Translations under genes and position numbers: made by a program
The notes under the pieces: model-generated
Seen by the model: only the letters and a program-made list of their open reading frames with translations
The model's database searches: none
What the model was told of the DNA's origin: nothing
Origin: a virus
Length of the DNA: 25,586 nucleotides
Virus record (IMG/VR): IMGVR_UViG_3300033064_000191
Coordinates: 1 to 25,586 of that record
Reading direction: 5' to 3' (one strand)
In this document: piece after piece, positions 17,701 to 23,991 of the stretch
Layout of the letters: every line of letters starts with the position of its first letter
How positions within the stretch are numbered: position 1 is the first letter of the stretch

Positions 17701-19498
17701 GATAAGATGTTTGCTCACCTAGAATTTTTGAGCTTGTTCCCGTTCCTCTAAAGATGTTTCCTATCAGGAGGAACATTTTGATTAAGTTGGCGGCACCGTT
17801 AGCTATGAGTCCAAATGTCATTAGGATGATTGGACCAATACCCGCAAGAGCCGTTACCGCAATAATCGTAAACTGCTTGGCTCCGTCACCCCAGCTATTG
17901 AATCCATCAATGATTGTCTTTCCCCATTCGATTACAGGGGTAATAGCCTTTAAGAACTCTTCACCAATTGGTGCAAGAGAAGCTTTGAATTTTTCCATTG
18001 ATGCCTGGAACTTGTACATTGGGGAATCCGCAATGTTTCCAAGCTCCTTTTCTGATAGAAGAGCTAGCTCAGCAGTAGTCTTATTAGAAAGCTCTAGAAC
18101 TCTCTGTGCTTGTGTTCCATCTTTAATTACGTTCTGGAAAAGAGTTGAGATTCTTGCAAACTGGAACTTTCCAAACATAGTCTCAATGGCTTGTGCTCTA
18201 TTGAGTGGGTCTAGTCCGTCTAGCGCTGTGGCTAGATCCATGACCATGCCCTTAGCGTTTCCAGCATTCTTTGTTACTAGATCGTTAATGTTGATGTTGA
18301 ATCCAGCAAGCATCTTGGTTGCTTCTGATGTGGGGTTAATGATTGAAGCCATACCAGACTTTAGAGCGTTAGCTCCTTCCGATGCGTTAATCCCACCTTC
18401 TTTCATAGCTGTAAGGAAGAATGCTAGATCTTCTACGTTTCCACCGAGCTGCTTAATAACTGGACCAGCTTTTGGAATAGCAATCGTTAGGTCATCAATA
18501 CTTGTTACAGTTTGGTTTTCCACTGCGTTAAGGAAGTCAATCTTGGAGGCTAGCTCTTCTGTAGCTGTACCAAAAGCAGAGGTCAGAGATGTTGTAGTCT
18601 CTAGAGCCTGTTGGTGCTCTACTCCACCAAGAACAGCTAGTCTAGATGCCTGGGTTACTTGTGCTAGTAGTTCTACACCTGTTCTACCCATTGCTGCTGC
18701 ATCGGCTGCAAGTCCTAGTGTCTCTTCTACGGATACCCCGTATTTTGCAAACTGAAGAGCTAGCTCTTTTACCTGCTCAACCATAGCGTCTGCTTCTGAG
18801 GTAGGAGTAAAGGTGTCTCCATAGACTCGCTTAAATCTAATAGCTTGCTCTTCAAGCTTCATGAACTCTCTACCCGCTGCTGCTGCCGCAATTCCTAGAG
18901 GAATAGAAAAACCAACCATAAGCTGACGACCAGCCCATTGAGTGTTCTTACCAAAGTTTAGAAGGTTGGTTGAGCCTTGCTTAGCTAGCTGATTAAAGAT
19001 CTGTGTCTTTTGTGCAGCAATAGCTGTCTGGGTTCCCAGATTTTTCATATCTAGGGTCAGAGGTCGTACAGCCATAGACTGTAGAGCACCGTTGGCATCT
19101 CTGCCCATCTTGATATACTGAGTCTGTAGAGTCTTTACTCTTTCTCTTGCAACCTTATCAATGGTGCTAAATTCACTCTTGAAGAGCTTACCGAATGTCT
19201 TAGTAGATGCCCCCGCATAGCGAAAGTACTCTCCCATTGAGAGCTTGTTCTTTTCCAAAGAAGTCGTAAACGACTCTGAGGTTGTTTGAATCCTCTGCAT
19301 AGAAGCCGAGAACTTGCCAGATGTATTGATCTGATTCATCAAGTTCGACTGCATAGAAGCAGACGTAGCAGCGCTGGCAGCGCCACTTTTTTGCATTGTG
19401 GAATGGAATGTTGATATTTGTCTCTGTAGTCCCTTAAGAGACGCTAGAGCACCAGTTGTATCAATATTTACATGAATATTGGATTCAATATCAGTCAT
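11768..19498 (-). CDS. Tape measure protein with C-terminal peptidoglycan-binding domain
   Basis: This is a 2576-residue, mainly helical, Ala/Gln/Lys-rich protein. The N-terminal part is coiled-coil-like. Residues about 185-457 match the phage tail tape measure (TP901 core) pattern, for example GREFMKLEEQAIRFKRVYGD and AAAMGRTGVELLAQVTQASR. Hydrophobic segments occur near 540-582, 1215-1280 and 1460-1540. SPSKEAKQAGKNIADGAIEG (about 1000) is a common tape-measure motif. A Gly run sits near 1930. Residues 2404-2472 form a PG_binding_1-like domain (VRWGSRGSTVSLLQRAL, VDGIFGQKTYNAVASFQ). GG-x-V...IPxMLxxGE motifs occur at about 660-690 and 2475-2515. It sets tail length and probably leads DNA entry through the envelope. 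The upstream SD is weak (GGGTGGTG). Confidence 0.95.
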   Translation of the reverse strand: MTDIESNIHVNIDTTGALASLKGLQRQISTFHSTMQKSGAASAATSASMQSNLMNQINTSGKFSASMQRIQTTSESFTTSLEKNKLSMGEYFRYAGASTKTFGKLFKSEFSTIDKVARERVKTLQTQYIKMGRDANGALQSMAVRPLTLDMKNLGTQTAIAAQKTQIFNQLAKQGSTNLLNFGKNTQWAGRQLMVGFSIPLGIAAAAAGREFMKLEEQAIRFKRVYGDTFTPTSEADAMVEQVKELALQFAKYGVSVEETLGLAADAAAMGRTGVELLAQVTQASRLAVLGGVEHQQALETTTSLTSAFGTATEELASKIDFLNAVENQTVTSIDDLTIAIPKAGPVIKQLGGNVEDLAFFLTAMKEGGINASEGANALKSGMASIINPTSEATKMLAGFNININDLVTKNAGNAKGMVMDLATALDGLDPLNRAQAIETMFGKFQFARISTLFQNVIKDGTQAQRVLELSNKTTAELALLSEKELGNIADSPMYKFQASMEKFKASLAPIGEEFLKAITPVIEWGKTIIDGFNSWGDGAKQFTIIAVTALAGIGPIILMTFGLIANGAANLIKMFLLIGNIFRGTGTSSKILGEQTSYLSQEQLTAAGVAASLDQTHMRLTQTFTSEAGAINALTAAYTRAIAVQGGFNPATAVARGAKKMATGGVVRGPGTGTSDSIPAMLSNGETVIPAKQSKKYGGLINGIIAGNIPGFVTGKLATVGRVTGGGYAQNFSPQAMYAPGNTQSGPGADLDWLKNSPDVASRWAGAINAGSISASGVGAQTKSRLASTSDMLSSANDDLLKIYRSGITDEITDVAEIGKKTYPKMVQHIKKLEQEGKLSAEASQNLTTSVRKLVNAESADLTSVGVPRTEIGQIGGGNSVIKRISNERRGSKKAQVRAATTYEAAKRNNSPLSSKETFAHLTASQLTDNYVEPKTGRGNTLAEQQLAARLSRGQGVKLGQVVDEEFAKGMNEASKSASPSKEAKQAGKNIADGAIEGIKSGKTEVKALAEKAAADEIALERQTNKTLIAEKREAIASAKKNNNPAFGMVAAPVVRAANAGQQQFVGERVRKMLPGGINMDSVRNSLVKGFAPIKLIEVDIKNMARTLTNARRPTQLLIDSMNTTKTATIKAAQSVKTFALGVGPAITGFAIKARNTVPKALNAMTNATKTFGNAVSRVASQVAAKSKNMLLGPTDSAGNRMGGGLKSKIGGAGMAASGLVMAGSMIPGKVGETAQGLMGPIMGISAVASLFTMMPAPIAAVIAVLGLLAAGIFFAVKSFDDAKKSGQEMANAMSMTTDKLKGFSEVTGKASATEIRKKEKELAAANLKPGQDEKLAEGQSFLATDPGKAFVADVNKQLSAGRGTAEIAQNVATQLSTAVAQGVMSKEQADNISSALGASLKNRNLTIGINAELNKILGPNGEDLSTDPLRITSEITNRSQKQAKGVGQLAADGQLNPLFADGGRPLVGAAVSMTALVGGAALLAPTIAAGTGALAGLAGAATVATGVTATGVGAVAGGIALVGIGIAAATVSTISFVEQQKKNVETATLATDIYSNLYSQGLGMVDVINQQYDAQIKSKKALLDQTTNEKDRKRILEDIVTLEQAKSDALKEQNTLNAQTVESAMATKLAIRGDSTNDNVYDDANKAQITDVTYKDDKTGAAMATKAYDAVAPAIANESAQVALQLQISSGEIDPAAATMLVNALSGDTELQAKYTALLETAGDQATINLVSSLTNAGATELTIQTQLRMASGSDDPAVYVEDLNTLISLANDLKSQGVIIDINDGNAKEQLEEIKKSISDFADFLATGVKTSIEVNTYFKSQGFEMTSAQLAYYDSLPPDQQKVYAATYLTISESIDAGTEDGRARIREMYDAKYRPGASNSLRAGGQSAYTKAAQMLAGDQARLNAANSAVNAPVAPVVIPSSPDSGGGGGGAQAAAKETSSMDSIIAKLKEVRKATLSLTEGWDASAKSLSNLFGGSKAIAGFGGMSQSLRAAGASEGLISMVLGMPPEEWEKKKKTLFTFNSSGMITGLKDLAKSITDALAAITLGELAVKQQQTLAATRDQVVAYNKLRAAGMSAAEAEQMVADAQVASAIATAANSKELRELIANQRALAASAEDFARTTVSGLEGIVSAGMSNVSGLFSSQTSVINESFLGKKSPLEDSMKAAQKIIDDIQNAPGGLTDLGAELDRIAYKEAAINKSYDKKAAALDKVAAINDRLISQQKAQMSLAEALSRGDIAAAAAAAQDMQAQNATNNMADQKAALEAARLAEVNALTGNNGMTREEIEQRVLDLKQQISEIENNQIAPAKYRLDLLDQEQQKQIDALTVLGKTQEQWASIQTQIDVARTSTEAYRKAIMDALDAVNLLTAAYGSSGSSESPADPEAPGSAPSAAPSRVFTAQQQVRWGSRGSTVSLLQRALNKGGAGLAVDGIFGQKTYNAVASFQAKNGLARDGISGPNTWKKLFDLKYYAKGGMVYASQGGSIAKAFARGNDKIPSMLEAGEFVMTKSATDQFGAKNLSKINDGTYKDGSVYNYSVSVNVATDADPTRIARAVREQISNIDSQRIRSNRF

Positions 19499-19516
19499 TC
19501 ATTCGCACCACCCTTA

Positions 19517-19828
19517 CTAACCTATGGAAGGCATATCCGTAAGCTTAACTCCAGAAGCAGCCTCCACAATTTCATAAACTGTAGGTAGGTCGAGAAGATC
19601 CTCTAGCGCTGCTAGGTCTTCGGAAAGTTCAGGCTTGTACTGCTTCATAGCAATCTGGACACACTCCATGAGGATTGTCATAGACATATCATTGTCTGCT
19701 GCAACATCCGCGATGTCTTCAAACTTTTTCATAAAAGGACGAAGAAGAGAAATTCTTAGGGGTCGTACAGAAATTACGCTATTGTCTACAAGGGTAATTT
19801 TCTTATCTTCATTTACAGTTGTTGTCAT
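19517..19828 (-). CDS. Tail assembly chaperone, stand-alone G-like paralogue
   Basis: This 103-residue acidic helical protein aligns along its whole length with residues 1-98 of the preceding chaperone. Shared features are LLRPFMKKFEDI against YLREFMLYFENV, the identical MKQYKPE, and [LI]EDL-x-D-[LI]-x-T-[VI]Y-x-I-[VI]E. It lacks a T-like domain and ends 18 nt before the tape measure gene, so there is no room for a frameshifted extension. It probably coats the tape measure during tail assembly. It has its own extended -10 box and a near-consensus AAGGAGG 6 nt before the ATG, so strong expression is expected. Confidence 0.85.
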   Translation of the reverse strand: MTTTVNEDKKITLVDNSVISVRPLRISLLRPFMKKFEDIADVAADNDMSMTILMECVQIAMKQYKPELSEDLAALEDLLDLPTVYEIVEAASGVKLTDMPSIG

Positions 19829-19834
19829 TGTGTT

Positions 19835-19841
19835 CCTCCTT
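19835..19841 (-). promoter_or_regulatory. Near-consensus Shine-Dalgarno (AAGGAGG)
   Basis: AAGGAGG lies 6 nt before the ATG at 19828. It is among the strongest ribosome binding sites in the window and contrasts with the paralogue at 20565, which has none. Confidence 0.8.
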
Positions 19842-19854
19842 AAGGGTACTATTA

Positions 19855-19863
19855 ATTATAACA
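19855..19863 (-). promoter_or_regulatory. Extended -10 promoter (TGTTATAAT)
   Basis: TGTTATAAT on the minus strand would start transcription near 19848. This gives a leader of about 20 nt containing the AAGGAGG. No clear -35 box is present. It sits in the 50-nt gap between the two chaperone genes. Confidence 0.5.
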
Positions 19864-19868
19864 TAGAA

Positions 19869-19886
19869 GGGATTTTTATTAATCCC
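19869..19886 (-). other. Small hairpin over the stop of the fused chaperone
   Basis: GGGATT and AATCCC form a 6-bp stem with a 6-nt loop that includes the TAA stop codon. The following tract (TTCTATG) is a poor U-run, so it is at best a weak terminator or processing signal. Confidence 0.3.
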
Positions 19887-20565
19887 ACTTTTCATATGAG
19901 ATACCGTTGCCAAGACCAAGACCTGCCTGAGCACCCTTAGTTCCCTGGAATGTTAGAATATCATTAGGGTCAGAGGTAGCTCCACCGCTGAACACTCTGG
20001 CCTTCATCTCTTCCCACTCGTTATTCTTTCCACTATTCTCATCTAGGTCTACACCCTGAATAGCAGCAGCAAATTTTTTGTCTTGGTAGTCGTTGTCACG
20101 CTTAGCTTCTAGTGTTGCTGTTATCTCTGGTATAGATAGAGATAGCTCAAGCTCGTCATAGTCTTTCCAGATGCCCAGCAAAAATAGCTCAGACTCTAGC
20201 TTAGCTAAGTCAAACTCGTCCCAGCCACCACCTTCGGCTGCTTGCTTTGCTACTGGCTTCTCGTCTTCTTCTGGTGCCTGCCTCATCTTAATGTCGGCAG
20301 CGATCTCGATTATGGCATAGATTGTTTCTATGTCACACAAATCTTCTATCTGTTCTAACGTTGCAATCTCTGGCTTGTACTGCTTCATGGATACCGCCAC
20401 ACATTGTGCGAGTGCTCCCATTGCCTCGTCATCATCTTCGGCAGTCTTTACATTTTCAAAGTACAACATAAACTCTCTTAGATACTTTACCTTTAGTGGC
20501 ATTAAGAGTATCTTTTGTCCATCGAGTAGCTGTACAGTATGCGTATTATAAATCTTAGTTGCCAT
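19879..20565 (-). CDS. Tail assembly chaperone, fused G-T type in one frame
   Basis: This is a 228-residue protein. Residues 1-95 are the G-like domain shared with the next gene. Residues 96-114 are a charged/Gly linker (EEDEKPVAKQ, EGGGW). Residues 115-175 look like a T-domain (KLESELFLLGIWKDYDELEL, SIPEITATLEAKRDNDY), followed by an acidic tail to residue 228. In lambda-like phages this two-domain protein arises by a -1 frameshift; here both parts are continuous and no slippery heptamer is needed. It is expected to recruit the tape measure to the tube protein. The ATG at 20565 has no Shine-Dalgarno sequence; an extended -10 box lies 5 nt upstream. Confidence 0.85.
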   Translation of the reverse strand: MATKIYNTHTVQLLDGQKILLMPLKVKYLREFMLYFENVKTAEDDDEAMGALAQCVAVSMKQYKPEIATLEQIEDLCDIETIYAIIEIAADIKMRQAPEEDEKPVAKQAAEGGGWDEFDLAKLESELFLLGIWKDYDELELSLSIPEITATLEAKRDNDYQDKKFAAAIQGVDLDENSGKNNEWEEMKARVFSGGATSDPNDILTFQGTKGAQAGLGLGNGISYEKWD

Positions 20566-20569
20566 ACTT

Positions 20570-20579
20570 CATTATACCA
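20570..20579 (-). promoter_or_regulatory. Extended -10 promoter (TGGTATAAT), leaderless type
   Basis: TGGTATAAT ends 5 nt before the ATG at 20565, so the expected start of transcription is at the start codon. It directly follows the terminator of the major tail gene, which makes a fresh start of transcription plausible. No -35 box is evident. Confidence 0.55.
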
Positions 20580-20611
20580 AAACAAAACCGCCTAGGTATT
20601 ACCCTAGACGG
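20579..20611 (-). terminator. Rho-independent terminator after major tail protein gene
   Basis: On the minus strand CCGTCTAGG - GTAATA - CCTAGGCGG forms a 9-bp stem with one G-U wobble and a 6-nt loop, followed at once by TTTTGTTTT. It lies 24 nt after the tail protein stop. Confidence 0.88.
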
Positions 20612-20634
20612 CTTCGTGATATATTAAGTTATGC

Positions 20635-21318
20635 TTAGCTGGGGAAACCAAACTTGTTGGCATCACTTAGCGTTCTGTCAACAATCTTTCCATATCCACC
20701 GCTGTTGTTCGGCAGAAGACGGAACGAGACCTCAAACATGGTGGCCGCGTCGCGCTTTGCTGAGACAGTAACGTTCTCAATGGAGAGGGCACGATAAGCA
20801 ACATAAATGCGCTCAATCGAAGATCCCGCAGCGCAATCACCTGTACCAGGGCCAATTGCAATGAGGCCACGCTCAACGGGGCACTCACCTAGCTCACCTG
20901 ATGCAAGATTGAGGATATCCTCACCTGCGAATGCTTTGCTATATGCGGCATCAGTGGTTACACTGGTTCCGACAAAAGCGTCTGACTGTGGTCGTGCAAG
21001 CGAAACGAGAAGGTTTTCAAGGGTGGACTCAACGAAAGTTGTGTTGAGGTTTACCTTCATACCTTGCTTGTAAAGCTTTGCTACGTCGAGAATCTGGTCA
21101 ACAGTAACTTCACCAAAGTCTGGTTGGAACTGTAGCTCTAGTCCGTTCATCGTGTAACCAACGTTTCTGAATCCCTCAGAAGTCGATAGTGTCTCTCGAT
21201 AAGCAACGTCTCCTACGGAAACTGGAAGTAGAGCATCAGTCAATTCACCAGCTTCATACGTGAAGAGTGCCGCTGCTCCAACAATAATGTTGGCGTTTGA
21301 ACCTCTTGTATATGCCAT
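20635..21318 (-). CDS. Major tail (tube) protein
   Basis: This 227-residue protein lies between the tail terminator candidate and the chaperones, which is the standard place for the tube subunit. It is beta-rich: MAYTRGSNANIIVGAAALFT at the start, LELQFQPDFGEVTVDQILDVA in the middle, AYRALSIENVTVSAKRDAATM and EVSFRLLPN near the end, ending KFGFPS. Its size suits a phage tail tube monomer. An in-frame GTG exists at 21327, but I choose the ATG at 21318 because GAGGTG sits at proper distance upstream and overlaps that GTG. A strong terminator follows, as expected for a highly expressed gene. GC is visibly higher here and in the capsid gene than in neighbours, consistent with codon optimisation. 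Confidence 0.88.
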   Translation of the reverse strand: MAYTRGSNANIIVGAAALFTYEAGELTDALLPVSVGDVAYRETLSTSEGFRNVGYTMNGLELQFQPDFGEVTVDQILDVAKLYKQGMKVNLNTTFVESTLENLLVSLARPQSDAFVGTSVTTDAAYSKAFAGEDILNLASGELGECPVERGLIAIGPGTGDCAAGSSIERIYVAYRALSIENVTVSAKRDAATMFEVSFRLLPNNSGGYGKIVDRTLSDANKFGFPS

Positions 21319-21388
21319 TTCCTTCACCTCTTTCTATGTAATAATGGAAATTGTGGGCGTGTTTCCTCATTACTAGTATATAGGCTTT

Positions 21389-21934
21389 TTAAGAATAATC
21401 CTTGGTGTGGAACTGGTACTCAATAATTATCTTATTTCCCGAGTACGTTCTCACAGTTGCAGGATTCATGATGTCCCGAGTTTCTTGTAGCTGATAGATC
21501 TTTATACTGTGAAAGAAGATTGGCTTAAACTGTCTAGCCAAAGATCCTGTCCCAAAGGTAACAAGACCATCCTGAACCTTAGAGGCTATCCAAGAATTGA
21601 TCTCTTGGGCTGACTCGTCTTCTCGATCTAGCAAGTCTTGAACAATCTGAGAAGTTTCAATTAAAGCCTCTGGATCACTATTAATCTTATAAAAGTAGTA
21701 GAGCAACTGCTCATTCTTTATATGTGGAAATGGTGATCTTCTAATCTTCATCATTCTATCATAGATTGCAAAAACATCATTAGCTTCTTCTGGAAATCCC
21801 TCTGTCAGGGAGTTAATGTCTGTAGGTAGAGTTGGAAAGAATCTAAACGTTCCTGCAAACTGATGAGGAATTCTTTCCACTACCTTTTCTGCAAGGTACT
21901 CATTAATAAATACTGGTGGGTATGATATAGCCAT
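21389..21934 (-). CDS. Probable tail terminator / tail completion protein
   Basis: This 181-residue mixed alpha/beta protein starts with SYPPVFINEYLAEKVVERIP and FRFFPTLPTDINSL. A central helical part (EQLLYYFYKINSDPEALIET, SQIVQDLLDREDESAQEIN) is followed by FHSIKIYQLQETRDI and a last strand, KIIIEYQFHTK. The position immediately before the major tail protein and after the neck genes fits the tail terminator that caps the tube and joins the head. The fold is not provable by eye. The ATG at 21934 is 3 nt after the preceding stop, with GAGG about 12 nt upstream. It is followed by a 70-nt gap before the major tail gene. Confidence 0.65.
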   Translation of the reverse strand: MAISYPPVFINEYLAEKVVERIPHQFAGTFRFFPTLPTDINSLTEGFPEEANDVFAIYDRMMKIRRSPFPHIKNEQLLYYFYKINSDPEALIETSQIVQDLLDREDESAQEINSWIASKVQDGLVTFGTGSLARQFKPIFFHSIKIYQLQETRDIMNPATVRTYSGNKIIIEYQFHTKDYS

Positions 21935-21937
21935 GTT

Positions 21938-22603
21938 TTATACTTTCCTCGTTGTCCATTGAGCACCCGCAGAAAACCCAGCAGCATGACCTCTAGCTTT
22001 GCCAGCAGCAAAGTTACGATCAAAGTCAATGGGATTTTTCATGTTTCTCATAACACCAATGGTTTCCATCATTGCCTGAGAGAGGTAGCTTGAAAAAAAC
22101 TGTGTAATGGTAGACGAGAGGTTGCCAGCTACATCTCCACCAGGATTAGCAATGGTAACAGGAGTAGACGTAAAGATCTGCTCTCCATCTATTTCAAATG
22201 CTAGAACGCTACCGTTTTTCGGAGCAATGGTAACTGGGATTCCCTCTTCCATAATTCTAGCCTTATCTGAAAAGGCAACGTTTGACCCATCCTTGATTGA
22301 CGTTGATTGGTTAAAGCTTGAGCTTATCCTGATTCCTGTACCAGAAATTGAATAGTCTATAGAGAATAGTCTGGCATCTGCGTTACCTGATTGATACCAC
22401 TCGTAAACATGCTGTAAGAATGTTGGGTCTACCCTCGCCATTGAGTCTATGTACCCCTCTACCATTGCCGTAACCTCTATTCCTAGGTTGGTTAGCAGTA
22501 CTGGTTTGCTTTGCTTTACACCATCAATAAAACCTATACCATAATTAGCAATGTTTGAGATGTCTTTAAACATTTTTAAGTCATCGAACCTGATAGTTAT
22601 CAT
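21938..22603 (-). CDS. HK97 gp10-like neck / minor tail component
   Basis: This 221-residue protein has an N-terminal helical part (VDPTFLQHVYEWYQSGNADA) followed by a beta-rich middle in which DKARIMEEGIPVTIAPKNGS, LAFEIDGEQIFTSTPVTIAN and PGGDVAG stand out. This matches the style of HK97 gp10-like neck/tail components. The C terminus is basic with GKARGHAAGFSAGAQWTTRKV. The ATG at 22603 overlaps the preceding stop (ATGA), so translation is coupled. It is presumed to act in head-tail joining. Confidence 0.65.
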   Translation of the reverse strand: MITIRFDDLKMFKDISNIANYGIGFIDGVKQSKPVLLTNLGIEVTAMVEGYIDSMARVDPTFLQHVYEWYQSGNADARLFSIDYSISGTGIRISSSFNQSTSIKDGSNVAFSDKARIMEEGIPVTIAPKNGSVLAFEIDGEQIFTSTPVTIANPGGDVAGNLSSTITQFFSSYLSQAMMETIGVMRNMKNPIDFDRNFAAGKARGHAAGFSAGAQWTTRKV

Positions 22604-23052
22604 ACATCTACCGCTTGATTTTCTGACCTACGAATGAGCAACCTGTAATATTCTACTTTTCCAAATGCACCGACTACTGGCTCACTTGTTGCAATTTCAA
22701 AAATAGTAGGCTTTCCCCTTCTTGGTCCAGATGTTTCTAGATATACGATATTAGAATACTTGTCTCGAATATTTGTTACGACAATATTTGTTATAGCATT
22801 TTCAGCTTCTACGCTTGAGATTCTTATATCGTGTCTTGTTCTTCCAATCAGATGCACAGAGAGCACAACGTTTGGCTCTGTTCCAACCTGCATCTTTCTC
22901 TTGCTAGTTGCGGGGTCAAATGCACAAGCAATAGTTGCATCCAACACCCAGCTTTTGGATACATTGCCGTATGCCCCCTGATCAACTATGGGGTAGTATA
23001 CGTCTGCCAGCAATGGATAAAAGACACTCGTCTTTTCACAAACTATGGGCAT
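22600..23052 (-). CDS. Head closure / head-tail stopper-like protein
   Basis: This 150-residue beta-rich protein contains VFYPLLADVYYPIVDQGAYG at the N terminus, then CAFDP, LIGRTRHDIRISS, TNIVVTNIRDKYSNIVYLET and SGPRRGKPTIFEIATSEPVV. Size, beta content and position between the connector-like gene and the gp10-like gene fit a head-completion protein that plugs the portal exit after packaging. Identity is inferred mainly from gene order. The ATG at 23052 overlaps the previous stop by one base (TAATG). Confidence 0.65.
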   Translation of the reverse strand: MPIVCEKTSVFYPLLADVYYPIVDQGAYGNVSKSWVLDATIACAFDPATSKRKMQVGTEPNVVLSVHLIGRTRHDIRISSVEAENAITNIVVTNIRDKYSNIVYLETSGPRRGKPTIFEIATSEPVVGAFGKVEYYRLLIRRSENQAVDV

Positions 23053-23990
23053 TAAAAAATCCCTGGTTTTATCTGATTGTTCTTGTAGTTGCTTAGGATC
23101 TTATCTACGATAATGTTTCCCGTTCCTTGCAAAAATTCTGGAGCAAATCTAACATCAAATTGGTCAGTACTATACTGAGTAATTAATCTTTTCCAGTAGT
23201 CGTTGTTTCCACATTTGATATCTTCAATGAGATACTTTGAAGCTATTTCTACGTCTGTAGGCACAGTCTTGTATCCAGCATCTAGAATAACGATGTAATC
23301 ATACCCCTTTGGAAAGGCTACACCAGAGCCAGAGCGACCGTAGGAACCAAGGTCTCCAACGGCCCCAGGAATTCTTGTGGGATTATACTCCAACCTGTTA
23401 TACTCAACATTTGGAACATCTGCTGTTACATATCTATAAATGCTTGAGTTATCTAAAGTAACCTTATAGGTGTACATCCAGTCTATGGTCGTATCTTCTG
23501 CATCGTAAACTAATACGCTATTTTCATATACTTTTATAACCTTATTTGCGTAATGCCAAATAGGTAGGTAGTCCGTTCCTTGTCCCACATGCTGAATAAC
23601 TAGCTTTTGATTATAGAATCCACCACCAGTAACTCCGAGATAGGCATCAATGATTGATCTTGCTACAATCTCTAACTCTTTGTATTCTGCAATCTCTGAT
23701 GCTGTTGTCCCCAAGGTGTTAGGGTCTACGTATGGTCTAGACACTGTTAAGTTTTCATCTATGACTATTTCTCCTGGAATGTCGTATACCCGAAAAAGAA
23801 AATCTCTGTCAAACTGTAGTTTTGCTCTTGGTAGTTGATAGGTAATAACAGAGCTTCCATCAGACGTGACATCTATATTTTCAAACGAATGATCTACAAG
23901 ATCTTCTATGTAGATGACGTAGTTAGTATCAGCGTCTGGCACACCCCATGTTGTTGTGATTGGGTATGGCGGAACTCTCAAAATGTCCAT
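23052..23990 (-). CDS. Head-tail connector (adaptor)-like protein
   Basis: This 312-residue protein has an N-terminal beta domain of about 95 residues (MDILRVPPYPITTTWGVPD ... DRDFLFRVYD), a helical segment at about 125-150 (IAEYKELEIVARSIIDAYLG) and a connector-like part with GGGFYNQKLVIQ and GQGTDYLPIWHYANKVIKV. The E-x(2)-AR-x-IID and G-x-GTDYLP features are typical of gp6/gp15-like adaptors that bind the portal. The extra N-terminal beta domain makes it longer than many adaptors. The frame extends to a TTG at 24014, but I prefer the ATG at 23990, which follows the previous stop by one base (TAATATG). AAGGAG lies about 13 nt upstream, which is rather far. Confidence 0.65.
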   Translation of the reverse strand: MDILRVPPYPITTTWGVPDADTNYVIYIEDLVDHSFENIDVTSDGSSVITYQLPRAKLQFDRDFLFRVYDIPGEIVIDENLTVSRPYVDPNTLGTTASEIAEYKELEIVARSIIDAYLGVTGGGFYNQKLVIQHVGQGTDYLPIWHYANKVIKVYENSVLVYDAEDTTIDWMYTYKVTLDNSSIYRYVTADVPNVEYNRLEYNPTRIPGAVGDLGSYGRSGSGVAFPKGYDYIVILDAGYKTVPTDVEIASKYLIEDIKCGNNDYWKRLITQYSTDQFDVRFAPEFLQGTGNIIVDKILSNYKNNQIKPGIF

Positions 23991-23991
23991 A

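Noticed and set aside
17754-18755. Long plus-strand open frame of 333 codons
   Set aside because: It lies wholly opposite the conserved core of the tape measure gene. The translation is low in structure, rich in Ser/Pro/Ala, and no ribosome binding site or neighbour gene on that strand supports it.
19869-19886. Terminator between the chaperone genes
   Set aside because: The stem is only 6 bp and AT-rich and the U-tract is interrupted, so I list it only as a hairpin.
19879-20565. Programmed -1 frameshift in the fused chaperone
   Set aside because: G-like and T-like parts are continuous in one frame, and the linker codons around 20221-20281 contain no classical slippery heptamer.
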